Positions 35,176 to 47,017 of a stretch of 64,000 nucleotides of DNA are shown in pieces (positions within the stretch are counted from its first letter, which is position 1; each line of letters begins with the position of its first letter). Location of the stretch: the NCBI GenBank assembly GCA_037127315.1, contig JBBBDQ010000403.1, positions 1,500,001 through 1,564,000 of the forward strand, given 5' to 3'. The notes under the pieces were generated by a model that had not been told where the DNA came from, made no database searches, and saw nothing but the letters and a program-made list of their open reading frames with translations. The stretch comes from Ascarosepion bandense. Its lineage: Eukaryota > Mollusca > Cephalopoda > Sepiida > Sepiidae. Both the position numbers and the translations under genes were made by a program.

Positions 35176-35969
35176 TCTTAACAGTTGACTATCATTATGT
35201 AAGAAGCAAAGCCCAAATACAAGTTTCAATCTGAGCAGAAATTCATAAAATCCAACTGGTACAACAAGTGAATCTATTACTTGTTATAAATCATGTTTAG
35301 CCAAAGAATATAATCTTTTTAATTTATAGAATAAAACTTTAACTATAGAGAAAAATAAGATTTAAAAAAGTGCTTAGAATTAGTTGAAATGAAAGTTATG
35401 GTGCCATTTTATAAGGAAGAGAAACAATTTTTTGTTTTTATTTTTCTATATGAAGTTTTTTGTCATCTTTCTTTAATTAAAAAGACAAGTTACTTTACAC
35501 ACACACACACACACACACGCACACACACACACACACAACAAAACATCTTCAACTTAAGGGAAATCAAAATTTATATAAAAATCTAAAACTATAAAAGCTC
35601 TCAACAAAACAACCTAAAAGCTTTAATATATTTAATTTATTATATATTTTGAAAACTAAAAAAGGAAAAAGAACTTTTCAGACTTCATAAAAAGACTTCA
35701 GTAAAAAGTAACAATGCAAACTTTAATAACCAACTTGTATAAAAAAACTAAATACAAAAGTAACTTGTATCAAAAACCAACATTATTACTAATAACTGAT
35801 TAAAAAGAAAAACGTTCATCAATTAAACTTTTTTTATTCAAACTATCACTGATCAACATATGATCTCAAGCTCTCTACTCAAAACAACCAAGATTCAAAA
35901 ACATTTATCTGGCCTTAAATGACCTATAGTTATTGATCATCCATTCAGCTGACACAAAAACAAACAAAA
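35176..35969. other. Downstream intergenic sequence
   Basis: AT-rich. A (CA)n microsatellite lies at 35497-35536. No gene seen. Confidence 0.6.
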
Positions 35970-36210
35970 GCCCTTTCTTTTTCTTTTGATCCCTCCCTCT
36001 TTCTGTTTTCCCTCTCTACTCTCCTCCTTAGTCTTTATTTTCTACCTTTCTTATTTTTTCTCTCTTTTATTTTCTCTTTCTTTTACTTCTTTCTTTCTTT
36101 CATCATGGTATCTCTCTTTTTCTTTCTCTTACTCACTCACTCGTTTGTTAATTCATTTTTATCTATTTTTTTTTTTTTTTTTTTTTTATCGTTTCACTCC
36201 AAGGTTGCCA
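35970..36210. repeat. Polypyrimidine tract joined to a LINE-A tail complement
   Basis: About 190 bases are almost entirely C and T on the + strand and end in a T-run at 36169-36187. The text 'atcgtttcactccaaggttgcc' at 36188-36209 matches the complement of the LINE-A 3' terminus (compare 30369-30400). The long tract may be an expanded A/G tail of an antisense LINE-A. Confidence 0.5.
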
Positions 36211-37198
36211 GGACAAAACAAATATAAAATCACTTTGCTTCACTGGATAAGAGAATATTTAAAACGTATTTCTTATGCCAAGAACTGATATTATTTTTGA
36301 TTTCCATATATTTCAATTTTTGAAAAAAAATATTTAGAAAAACTGAACTAAACGCTTTGTGATAGCCTTCAAATACCTACCCATACACGTTCTTCTTACA
36401 ATGCTTCAAGCAAATTACAAAAAACTCTCCTATGAAATAATTAGTTTTAGTTGTTCATCTTTGTTATTTATAGCAATGAATGAATGGTAAGACAATGTAT
36501 TGTTGCTTGAGTAGAAAGATTTGAAACCTGGACAGTTATTACTTGTTTTAGAATTATTATTTTTTTTATTTATTTACTTTTTTTTTTTTTGTAATTTTAT
36601 TTCAATAAAATTTGTATCACCATTTCTTGTTGAAATTCTTTTGTATTTTAGAAAAAAATTCATATAATTCATTCCTTAGTTACAGTCATGTTCTTTTATG
36701 GGTCAAGTTTTTATTTTTTAAGAATAAGACATTATTAATAATAACTCTTGCATGATTAACTTAGTTTTAATGCCAGAGAATAAATTTTTGTTTCGTTTAA
36801 AATTTCCAGTTTGAGGAAAATTATCTTCTTAGATAATTAATAATGACAAAAAAAAAACGATATTATAATACTTCCATTAAAAGTTATATTTTTATAAAAG
36901 AAAACAAAGCTATATAATTGAAATTATCTGTTCACAAGGTCATTACATTAAAATTGCATAAACATATGTGCACACACTTTTTCTTGTTAATTATACAAAT
37001 GGTGATTGATTTTAAATTAAAGGAAAATCAGGGAATGTAAATATATTTAATAATTAGAAAGGCAATTTAAATGGAAAGCAAGTTTACAAAAATATTCTGT
37101 TATGTTTTTCATTGGTCATGAAAGCTTCTACAAGGGAGTACTGGAAAGTTCTCAGCTTGACCAAGACACTTAAAAAGAAAATAAAAATTGTTTGGTCA

Positions 37199-37226
37199 GG
37201 TTGGTTGGTTGGTTGGTTGGTTGGTT
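37199..37226 (+). repeat. (GGTT)n microsatellite
   Basis: About seven GGTT repeats; surrounding sequence from 36.2 to 37.4 kb shows nothing else recognisable. Confidence 0.9.
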
Positions 37227-37400
37227 AGTTTAGCAGCATATCAATCTCTATGGGTTATTTCATGATGAAATCTATTTTGAATGCAATTGTATGTCTTAAA
37301 CTACAGATATTAGTTATTTTACTATAAATAGGTATTGTTAGTAATTATTTTATATATAAATGTATTGTTGCTATTTTTATACTTTCATAGTGTTTTGCTC

Positions 37401-37480
37401 TTTTTTTTTTTTTTTTTTTTGGTGAGGTGGTCTCTGTCCATAGCTAGGACCCTAACAGGTGCTACCACCCGATGTTTAGT
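37401..37480 (-). repeat. Short interspersed repeat with T-run
   Basis: After a T-run, 'tccatagctaggaccctaac' and 'aggtgctaccaccc' are found as the complement at 48885-48930 ('ggtggtagcacctgttaagg'). Family unknown. Confidence 0.45.
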
Positions 37481-39140
37481 CAGATTTTTGTAAGTAGATT
37501 TGACAACTTTTGACATCCATTTGTATAAAGAAAAATTCATAATTTTTCTGATTAATATTGAACAAATCTAATGTGGATTCAGGTTTTTATGTTTACACTT
37601 TTAAATAGTTATGATTAAATTAGAAGTGATAACATTCAATACTTATTCAAGGCCAACTCAGAGTTTTTGCATATATTATTTGCTAGAATAATAAAAATAA
37701 AAATGCTAGATATTTAACATTTTCATTGTTTTAAAATTATAAATCCAGTTATCAACACATGAATTTTAGACAGGGGTTTCACTGGAATGGTTACTCATAA
37801 TTGTACTTACTCCTTTTTCACACTTAAACTGGTTTTAGAGCCTTATAATTTTACACAATGCTTTTGAATCGCTCTTTCCTGGTAAAAATGCACTTATTCT
37901 TGCACATTCAAATCTCACAACTGCTGTTCTGACCTTCTCTTTAATGTTTTGTTATTTTCTGCTTATTTTTTAATTAATTTTATGCATTATCTTATAACTT
38001 TTCAGAAATTGCTAATTATCAGAAAGAAATTGAATTACTTTATTCAAGTTTCATAATATAATTCTAATGTTACTCACATGATTAATTTGACCAATTTATA
38101 ACTTTATTTGCAAATTAAAAAAAAACAATTTTATTTTGCTTCCAGTTATTTTTATCTGATTGTAATGAAGTATTACATTATTTGAGTATATATAAATGTT
38201 TTTTTTATTTGTCGTAAGAAAACTGTTTTGAAATATTTAAAAGTATTTTTTGTGTCTGCTTGCTATTGGTTAAAATTTGGTAGTTTGATATAGTTGATGA
38301 ATAATAATGTTTACCTTGCATATTTGGATTCCAATGGAAAGAAGTTTATCAAGATTTTGTTTAAATTATGAAACAAAATCACAATTTAACATGAATGTTT
38401 CTGATATGGAAAAATTTGGTTATTTTATTTATAAAATTTATTTTGAAAGGCTATTCATTGATAAGAATAAAGGAAAGGCTTTTCTGATATTTTACTATAG
38501 TAACATGAAAATCTATAATTTTTCTATGCTTAGTTACACATGGTATATAATATGTTCCTGACCTTATTCAAAAATTTATTTTGCCAGACTCACTTGAGAT
38601 TACGATAATGTGCTGGAGAATTAAAAAATTGTTGTTTATGGAAGATGTTTAGATAAACTTGTTTGTCAGTAAAACCAGAGTAGTCACATTATTCAGTGTT
38701 CCGTTATACATGTTAAAATTCTTTTGTTTTCAGATAATTGTTCAAATTAGATCATAAAATTTGTAGATTTTATTTTTATTTTATCTTTTTTTTTTAATAG
38801 AAAAAATATTTTATGTTATATTGTCATGGTTATAAATACAAGTAAATATTTCTGTGATATTTGTTTTTATCAAGTCTTTTATCAAATTTGAACAAATTGG
38901 GTATTTTCATTTTTTTAAATATTTTTATTTTATTTTATTTTTTTATTGAATAATTTTTTAATATTGTGGAAAATAAGTACTTTGACAAACTCTGTATACT
39001 AAAGATATATTAGTAAAGAAAGTATTTAGGTAAAAAAAAAAATTAGTGTGATAAACTTTCAAATAACTTCAGTCAACAAGATTAAATTTCAGTTTTAGCA
39101 GGGTTTCCAGATCAGTCTAAATGCAATGAATTAGGCTGGA
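37481..39140. other. AT-rich intergenic stretch
   Basis: No gene or repeat family recognised. A 60-codon-plus frame near 38307-38561 lacks any family signal. Confidence 0.55.
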
Positions 39141-39142
39141 TT

Positions 39143-39330
39143 TTTTTTTTTTTTTTTTTTTTAATCATTTGCTTGGGGTGAAAGTGGGGGCCACTGCTAG
39201 TGTACAGGGGGTTACAGTGAGAGAAGACTGGGTATGAGGAGGGAGGGGGGCTATGGTTAAAAGATGAATGGGATTCAAGAAAGATGGCAATTGACATTGC
39301 ATTTAAATTTCTGGAGTTTTTAAAAACTTT
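39143..39330 (-). mobile_element. LINE-A 3' end
   Basis: The T-run at 39143-39162 is followed by 'aatcatttgcttggggtgaa' and a decayed 3' UTR with 'ggcaattgacattgcattta', a word shared with the LINE-A copies at 14815 and 58150. The 'cttggggtg' word is in + orientation here, so the tip appears locally rearranged. Orientation is therefore inferred from the UTR. Confidence 0.5.
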
Positions 39331-40142
39331 TTTATTTGTAGCCAAAGCTAGCCCAGCTAATTTTAAAAAGTACCCCCCAGAAATGACATGAATAGCAAAA
39401 TAAAAAATAGTCCAAATCTGACAAAGTGGATTTCAAGGCATCTAATAAATATAATTTTCATTTTTTAAATATCATGATCTTATAACCACAAGGAATTAGC
39501 TCTTGAATGGCATGCAAATCAACAGATATTTCATTGGAGGTCAGTGGATATTGTCAGTTGTTAATTTGAACTTTTTCCAACAACACAGACATAATTCATA
39601 CATGATTTCAGTCAAAATGACTAATTGACAGCTATAGGCTACATGAATTGTTTGTTTGCAGTGACAAGAGTGGCAAGGGATCAACCAGATCAACTTTGCA
39701 TTCTGTTATTCATCTCTTTTCATTTTCTGTCAATATTTGCATGAAAATAACACTGAAAGAACAAGCCAGACAATGCTTTCAATGCTATATCTGCATGCAT
39801 ATTTCTCAAAGAGGATAAATGCATAAATGGTGATAACTTATTGTAAAGTATGCACAACTCCATGGTGCATGGAATGCTTCAAAGAGTATGATACAGTTAA
39901 AAAAAATATTAATTTTTGTTTTCTTGTGATTAAAGCAAAAATAAGTATAAAAATGGAACTTAAAAAAAAATGGTCCTCCTTATATTTGGTTGGTGTCAAT
40001 TGCAACCTTTTAAGGTTAATAATTACTCCTTTGTAGGAAATTAGTTACAGTTTTAATATATAATGAATTCTCATTAGAGCAGAATCTATTTGGGCATCCT
40101 TCTGAGTATTAAGTTGTTGGTAGTTTTATAATGCATTTGTAT
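39331..40142. other. Intergenic stretch without recognised feature
   Basis: No supported ORF or repeat. Confidence 0.55.
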
Positions 40143-40650
40143 TTAACCCTCTAGGGCCATTCGTATCATATTAGTGGGGGATCTGTTTATTACTTCATAA
40201 CAATATAGAACTGATCCCCCACTTTATGACAAGTAGAAGCCTTAATCATATTATATTATTAACCCTCTAGGGCCATTCGTATCATATTTGATACAGTATG
40301 AAAACAAGCCTTGAAAGAAATATTTTCCTGAAAAATTTTTTAAGAGAAATATTTTATAAATTTCAAATGAAAGCAGTACTGACTGCTCAGTCAATGAATA
40401 CCAAATGTTTCCTTATAGGGAAATACTGTATCAAATATAATACAAATGACCTTAGAGGATTAATAGATAGATAGATAGATAAACAGACTGAGATAAACCC
40501 TCTAGGGCCATTCGTATCATATTTGATACAGTATGAAAACAAGCCTTGAAAGAAATATTTTCCTGAAAAATTTTTTAAGAGAAATATTTTATAAATTTCA
40601 AATGAAAGCAGTACTGACTGCTCAGTCAATGAATGGCCCTAGAGGGTTAA
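40143..40650 (-). mobile_element. TTAA MITE cluster (piggyBac-like ends), 40-kb locus
   Basis: One arm at 40143-40170 is followed by a foldback insert at 40172-40222. A full unit spans 40259-40463, bounded by TTAA, with TIRs TTAACCCTCTAGGGCCATTC... in inverted orientation. Then comes a (GATA)n spacer with 'aacagactgagat', and a second unit at 40494-40650 that lacks part of one arm. The interior is inverted relative to the 61-kb array. TTAA target sites and CCC...GGG tips point to the piggyBac superfamily. There is no coding capacity. Confidence 0.75.
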
Positions 40651-40953
40651 TACTTGTTGAGGGATTGGGAAAGACTCTATGACAGCTAGTTTGCTTTAGA
40701 TTTCAATGTGGTTTTGTGGAAACTTTGGGGTTGTGTTTCTTAGTAATTCATGCATATATAACAAAATAGGCCATACCTATTATGTCTGTCAGTAACATAT
40801 GCTTGTATGTTTTGTCCTTCCCTACTTTTGTTTTATTTTCCCCTCATAGTGTATAAAGCTTCTTGTCTCATTCATTGATAGGTGTGTCTGTGTGTGTGTG
40901 TGGTTGGGAGAATGAGGTCATTACTTCACTTCAAAGTCTTTTGCAATCTCATC

Positions 40954-42729
40954 TAGGTACCCCCATTAAATTGCTGAAACAAAAAAAAACCCAAAAAACA
41001 GCATAGTATGTATAAAAAAGGCCCCAAACTTAATAAAAATGAACTTTTTTCATCAAAATGTTTGTTATTATTAAGAGGAAAGATCAAAGTATTTTTTTTA
41101 ATTATTTTAAAAAATTTTGAATCCCTTCTAACAGGTTTGAAATTTTAGTAAAAAAATCTTGTTTTGATTTTAGTGAGTGGGTGACCAAATTGTTATGAGA
41201 GTTTACAATTGAAAACATATTACATCTCAGTTTTTTCCAGTGACAAACATTAATTTGGAAATTCTTGCAAAAATCTATTGTCAGATTTGAATGAAACTTT
41301 CAGGACTTATTCACAAATGAAGGAAATTATTTTAAAAAAAATCTTGGTAAAGTTACTCCCTCTCCATAAATTCATGAAATTTTATATTAAATGTTGTTGG
41401 TAAAATTGGTTTTATTAGTTAAACTCATTGGGGAATGTAAATCATCTATAATTGTTTTTAAAAACATTTTGTTTTTTGTTTTTTCTGAAAATCTGCTTTG
41501 AATTGTAAAATAAAAAATGCAATATAACTGTGGCATTATTTAATTTGATAAGATTTTAATTTCTTTAATATAAATTAAGGACATTATAGTCTAAAGAAAA
41601 AAAAATTTTGATTAATAATGAAATTTTAAAATAACTTTTTTTTTTTTTATAAAGTTTCAGAAATATTTTTAAAATACTTCAAAGATTTGTTGGGGTTAGT
41701 TTAAAAGATTATCTAAATCTAAACTTATTTATAAATGGAACTTTGTGTGTGCGTGTGTGTCCATTACCTATAGACTCTGAAATGGCTGAACCGATTTTCT
41801 TGAAAATTTACACAGTTGTACTATAAGCATCTGTGAGTGTTCTTAGCTAGGTTTTGTGTTGAGGTACTCCCCCCCGATAAATATCGATAATAAAAAAAAT
41901 TGGGTTATAGAAGGAGTGATCTGATTTTAATCAAATTTGATGCACTCATAGACAAAGACATAAGAAATGATATTCAGAAATTTCAAGGTTGCAGTTCTTA
42001 CAATAGTACAGAAAATCGATAACACACACACACATATATATAAAAGCTTTCATTACACCTGAGCAAGGCCTGGCAATACTGCTAGTATTTACAAATTGAA
42101 AATGAAAGAGTTTAATACAAATCGTCGTGCCTTCGTATTTTTAAAATAATTTTTAATTCTTTTATTTTTATTTTATTTTATTTTTTTTTGTAGGGTAATT
42201 TCTATGTGTACATTAAAAGGTCATGTGTTTCAGGGTTTTTTCTCCTCACCAGAAAGAAATTGATACGATTATGTCACTTGTGATTGCCATACAACTACCT
42301 TACCTTGCATCTGTGAGCTGCCAACACATTTCAAATATGCCGGACAGGTCAAAAAGTTAAACTGATTAAGAAATAGTTTTATTCTAAATTTCATGCTATA
42401 AATAACTAATACTTGTGTAAATCAATTTAATTTAACATTATTTTTGGAAAATTAGAAAATTTAATTTGTCACAAATGTATATTTTATTTTTACAAGATTT
42501 TAAAAATAGAATTAACTTTTGTTTACAAATGTGTTGATGGCTCAAAAATAATTGAAAAATTTTAAATTCGAATCAATATAATTTTTGTTTGAAATACACC
42601 AGAGTATTTTGCTTACTGGAAATAATAAATTTAATCATTTAGCTTCCAATTAAAATAAGTTTCAAGAAAACTTTTATTTTTAAAAATTCATTTTTAAAGA
42701 TATTTATTGAAAATGAGTGGAGGTTCCTA
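40954..42729 (+). mobile_element. TIR element, copy 1, carrying a Helitron
   Basis: It starts TAGGTACCCCCATTAAATTG and ends with the complement of TAGGAACCTCCACTCATTTT. The whole interior matches, in reverse complement, copy 2 at 50850-52271. Shared words include 'catagtatg', 'ttccagtgacaaacat', 'gaaatacaccagagtatttt'. TIRs are about 15 bp. It is non-coding as far as I can see. Superfamily not assigned. Net length without the Helitron is about 1.4 kb. Confidence 0.7.
41712..42085 (+). mobile_element. Helitron-like element, 374 bp, with known empty site
   Basis: It begins TCTAAATCTAAACTTATTTA after host A (41711). It has a TG-rich tract, then 'attacctatagactctgaaa' and the conserved body. It ends 'cctgagcaaggcctggcaat' then ACTGCTAG before host T (42086). 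Copy 2 of the host element has no insert at the matching place (between 51482 and 51483). Confidence 0.85.
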
Positions 42730-42774
42730 CTTTTGACATAATGTTTTCATACAGAAATAAACTGATGGGTGGAC

Positions 42775-43316
42775 CTGAAGCAGACTACCACCATGTTTAA
42801 TTTCGTTGTTTTTCATTTTTTTTTTACTTTCTGATTATCAAAAAATATTTGAAAAATTACAATATTTAAACAAATTTGGGAAGGGGTCAGTTTCTCATAC
42901 AACATTAAAGTAAATCGATCCCCCATTTTCAATCCACTATAAGGTTGTATGAGAAACTGATCCCTCCACTAAAATTGTTTAAATATTGAAATTTTTACCA
43001 ATTTTTTTGTAATTCGTAAAGTTTAAGGTGTAAAAGATAATATTGCATTGAAAAAAGTCCCAAAAATTTGATAATGAACAAAGTTACAGGTGGCGGTAAT
43101 GTCGTACCAGCGACTGGTTTCAAAATGGAGGCTCGATTTACTATAACGTTGTATGAGAAACTGATCCCCCCCCCGAAAATGTTTAAATATTGAAATTTTT
43201 CAAATTTATTTTTGTTAATTGTAAAGCTAAGGGGGTAATCGATCTTACTGTGCTGAAAAAAAAAAGAAAAAATGAAAAACAACAAAATTTAAATGTGGTG
43301 GTAGTCTGCTTCAGGT
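42775..43316. mobile_element. Palindromic MITE
   Basis: The left end CCTGAAGCAGACTACCACCA (42775) is mirrored by TGGTGGTAGTCTGCTTCAGG (43297-43316), with pairing extending about 50 bp inward. Inside are two further copies of 'gttgtatgagaaactgatcc', one of them with an inverted partner at 42890-42905. Non-coding. Confidence 0.65.
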
Positions 43317-43931
43317 TTGCTAATTGGTGCTTTTTTTTTTTTTCTTTCAACATGGCTATCAATTTAATATTGTGTAGGTAATAAAAGATTTAACATTTAA
43401 CTGCAGCCATGTATAGATACACCAATAAATTCTTAGCCTAATGATGAAAATAAGCATTTATTTTACATTAATTTTTTACATCCTTATCTTGCCTTGTAAA
43501 AGCATTTATTCATGTTAAATATTAGTCACTTCAAGTGAGCATTATACAATGAACATTTTAGATAAAAATTCATCTAATACTTGTGCTAGGCTATGCAAAT
43601 GATCCATGTTTAGATGTTTTTGTTATGAACAAAATGTTAGAGTTCATTTATACACTTGATAGGATTGAGTGATTTATTTTTTTTTTTTTATGGTTTATCA
43701 ACTTGTTTTGGATTATTTAAAGCTGAAGTATGTTTTGAATTGTAAGAATAATTCATTTTTGCAAATGAATATTGCATTAACTCCTTTTTTTTTTTTTCAA
43801 ATAACAATTTTTACAGATACAAGTTCTAATATTTAACCTTTACCTGGAAGGAGAAGAGGTTGATTCATATATTTCTGAAATTAACAGACCTGACTGGACA
43901 TGTTCTTTTCAAATTTTTTGCAAAGAGTTGC

Positions 43932-43972
<41 letters not shown>

Positions 43973-44380
43973 TTACATTTTTTATTTGATTTGTAACACC
44001 TCAAAAAGTCTCATACAAAATTTTAAACCATGATTTACAAAAATGATAGATGATAAACATTCAAGTTCAGAATAACTTAAATGTGATCATTATAAGTAAC
44101 TGCTTGAATTTGTCAGAAAAGCAAAACTTTGTTTATTTAAGATTTTATCTAACATAATTCAATTTCTCCACTGGTCAATGGAATAGAAAAATTGGTTATA
44201 TGATTCATTTTTTAGTTATTATTTATGAAAAGATTCTTTTCACTGTGATAATCTTTGGCTTTAGTAGATTAAAATAAGATTATTATACTTCAAAATTACT
44301 CTCTATTAATCACCTGGGAGAACCCTTTCTGCCCTCTATCAGCATGGCTAATGCTAACCTTAAGTAGGGTGACTTGTTTG
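43317..44380. other. AT-rich stretch with long A-run
   Basis: An uninterrupted A-run of about 30 bases lies at 43938-43967. It could be the tail of a decayed retroelement, but I recognise no LINE body before it. Confidence 0.5.
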
Positions 44381-44384
44381 TACC

Positions 44385-45050
44385 TTCTCAGGCTAATGTT
44401 TTTCACTGACGTCAGGTGGAAAGATTATATCAAATAAACTGCTAGGAATGTTGGTTCTCTGTATTGTGCAAGACAATTTTTCTTGCCTAAATCTATCTTA
44501 CATATTTTCAAGTCTACTATTTGTCCATGCATAGCATATTGCTGCCACATATGGTCTAGTATACTGCTTTATTTATAGAGATTCTTGATAAAATCAAAGA
44601 ATCTGCAATATTATCAATCCTGACCTTGTATCTTGGCTTCAGTCACTTTCTAGTCACCATAATGTAGTTTTGCTGTGCCTTTTCTATGAATAATTTCATG
44701 GTAATTGTTCTGATGAACTTTCCTCTATGGTACCTAAATTTTAATTTAGAATGCTGGCAAAGTCTCATTATTTTACTGTTGAAATGGCTAGATGCAGCTG
44801 TAACTTCTATGCTAACGGTTTCTTCTGTTTCACTTCTCGGTTGAGGAACACTCTTCCGGCTTCTTGATTTCCAATCAACTTTGATCTTCAAGCTATTAAA
44901 TGTTAATTGTTATCTTCTGTCTTCTTAATTCTTGTTTTTTTATTGTTCTCTTTCCTTAATAGAGTTTTTTTTTCTCTAACAGTCAATAGCCTCTTGCATC
45001 TTAGTAGCTTTATTGCTTTGCTTATGGTCAAATGAATGGTTGCACTTTCA
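44385..45050 (+). mobile_element. LINE-A RT end and C-terminal domain
   Basis: The + strand reads, after frame corrections, VRWKDYIK.TARNVGSLYCAR, SILHIFKSTICPCIAYCCHI and WSSILLYL.RFLIKS. These are the last RT blocks (thumb, '(P).(I/M)(E/A)YC.HIW' motif). The decayed C-terminal domain and 3' UTR follow. It is the same family as 30362-31720, in the opposite orientation. Confidence 0.7.
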
Positions 45051-45059
45051 AAGTCATTC

Positions 45060-45850
45060 CTTGCTTTGAGTGTCTTTTTGGAGTCAAGATCACTTCAGAC
45101 CTCATTCTTTTTTATGTACCATGTCCTTTCAAAATGTAGGTGATCATGGATTTCCACTTGTCCATATCTCTTGTCGCTTTTAATATCTTTCCCCCTGATA
45201 TCTCTCCCAGACCCTGCTCTGCCATTCACCTGCTCAAGCCCATCAAGTTGGTCTTGCACTGCTTCTTCCTGTCTCTTCTACCTTCTATCCGTACCGTGAG
45301 CATAAGGCTCTTCAAGCCCTTCTTTCTTATTACATGTCCCAAAGACCTCAGTTGTCTTTTCCTGATGCCAAGTATAAGTTTCCTTTTTGTCTGCATTCTC
45401 TCCAAAACCTTGTTGTTGCTCACATGTTCTTACATAGTATTCTCAGCAGCCTTCTGTAGAACCACATTTCTGTTGCTTGAAATCTCTCATTCATCCTTGA
45501 GCTTGTCCAACATTTGCTGCCATGTAGAAGAAAAGATATCACATTACAATCCAGTACTCTTCTCTTTATCCAGTACTCTTTATCCAGTACTCTTCTCTTT
45601 ATCTCCAAGGAAATTTTCCTGTTTCTCAACACTCTACTCAGCCTTTGAAATGCATCTTTGGCCGTGCCAATCCAACTTTGGATCTCAGTCGCACTTTCCA
45701 TCCTCTGTTAGAATCTTTCTCAGGTATCTAAATTTCTGTTCCATTTTGATTTTTGTGTCCCTAACGTATAGTTGACATTTTCTGATGACCACGCATTCAG
45801 TTTTGAAGTTTATGTCTAGCCCTTTCTCCTCACTTTTCCTTGTTACCTGC
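45060..45850 (-). mobile_element. LINE-B, best copy (C-terminal RT region)
   Basis: On the - strand one frame (45701-45420) reads IGTAKDAFQRLSRVLRNRKI, then SLEIKRRVLD and VISFLLHGSKCWTSSRMNER, then MWFYRRLLRI. The next frame (45423-45226) reads RKLILGIRKRQLRSLGHVIR then IEGRRDRKKQ. This is the well-known C-terminal part of a non-LTR ORF2 ('..YGSE(C)WT....(E)RRL.A.EMW..RR.LRI...RKRQL..LGHV.R...IEGKR'). There is a small internal duplication (LDKEYWIKRRVLD). The long + strand frame at 45140-45775 is its complement. Confidence 0.75.
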
Positions 45851-46597
45851 TGTAGGCGCTCTGCTGAAAATGTTGGAAAAATGGCTGGCTCATTTTACTG
45901 CTCCAGTAAGTATGCAACTTCTCCTGCCATATTTCTTTTACAAGAGCCAGATCAAACTAAGAGTTGGAGTAAACCTGATGTTGCCCAATCCTGACTTTCC
46001 AGACTTGATAGAGTTTAGAAGGATTGTTTACAAGCCATAAGTTTAATAAAAAAACAAACTTTTCAGTATTAAATAACTGACAGTTGGTATTCTGTTAAAA
46101 CTGAACAATCAGTCAACTGTTACTGATTCTACATATCCTCATAAACTACAATTCTTGCCTCCTTCTCCTCTTATGTATGTAAAATCTCATTCAGTAACCC
46201 CCTACTTAGAAGAGGTTTCATGCCTTTCCTATGAGACATTAGTATGAAAATGAGAGCAACAGCCAAGGACAGGATTTGAACTTCTCAATTATTACACTAT
46301 CATCATATTTCATTATTAGAATGTCTTTAACAAGATCTTTCAATATATTTTGTATTTTAATAGATAAGATATTTCATCAGTAAAAAGAATAGGAATTCTT
46401 CCTATTAATTTTGAATGATGACAGAAAGCAAACTCCAATATGCTTAATGATTTGAGCATTATATCTATTGGCTTGTGCATTTGAGAAATCTTAGTAAAGA
46501 AAATGCGTTCACTGGTATTTCTATTTCAGATATGAGGTATTCACTATAATACATTTGTAGTAATAAAAATGTTAGAATAAAAATAAATTCATTGATT

Positions 46598-46639
<42 letters not shown>

Positions 46640-47017
46640 AGATGTGAAAGAACAGATAAATTAAAAACCATAATTAATTAATTCTAATTTTAACCTAAAC
46701 AACCCACCCTTTTTGACAGATGAAGAAATATAAATATAAAATTAAATTTTAAAAGGAAACTAAAATCCAACTTACTGTTAAAAACTATTGTCTACTCATT
46801 TGAATAATGTATGATCCCAGTATGTATCTTACCAAGACAAAATAAGCGTCATGTTTTGGCATTAAGCAACTATGTTCTCCATGCATCCCAAATGTTCAAC
46901 CTAATTCTCACTTTTGATTGAGTAATACTGACACACCCACAATCATACTATTTAACTTTCTCTATATGAAATGATGAAAATTATAATTTCTTATAACTTA
47001 TAAGTTTGTGGGTTCTA
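45851..47017. other. Intergenic stretch with TA microsatellite
   Basis: (TA)n at about 46600-46636. The start, 45870-46040, may belong to another unidentified repeat. No gene is supported. Confidence 0.5.

Noticed and set aside
36000..36180. Triplex-forming regulatory tract
   Set aside because: The polypyrimidine run ends at a LINE-A tail complement, so an expanded retroelement tail is the simpler explanation.
45140..45775. Longest open frame in the window, 211 codons on the + strand
   Set aside because: It is the complement of the LINE-B reverse transcriptase tail, which reads convincingly on the - strand in the same interval.
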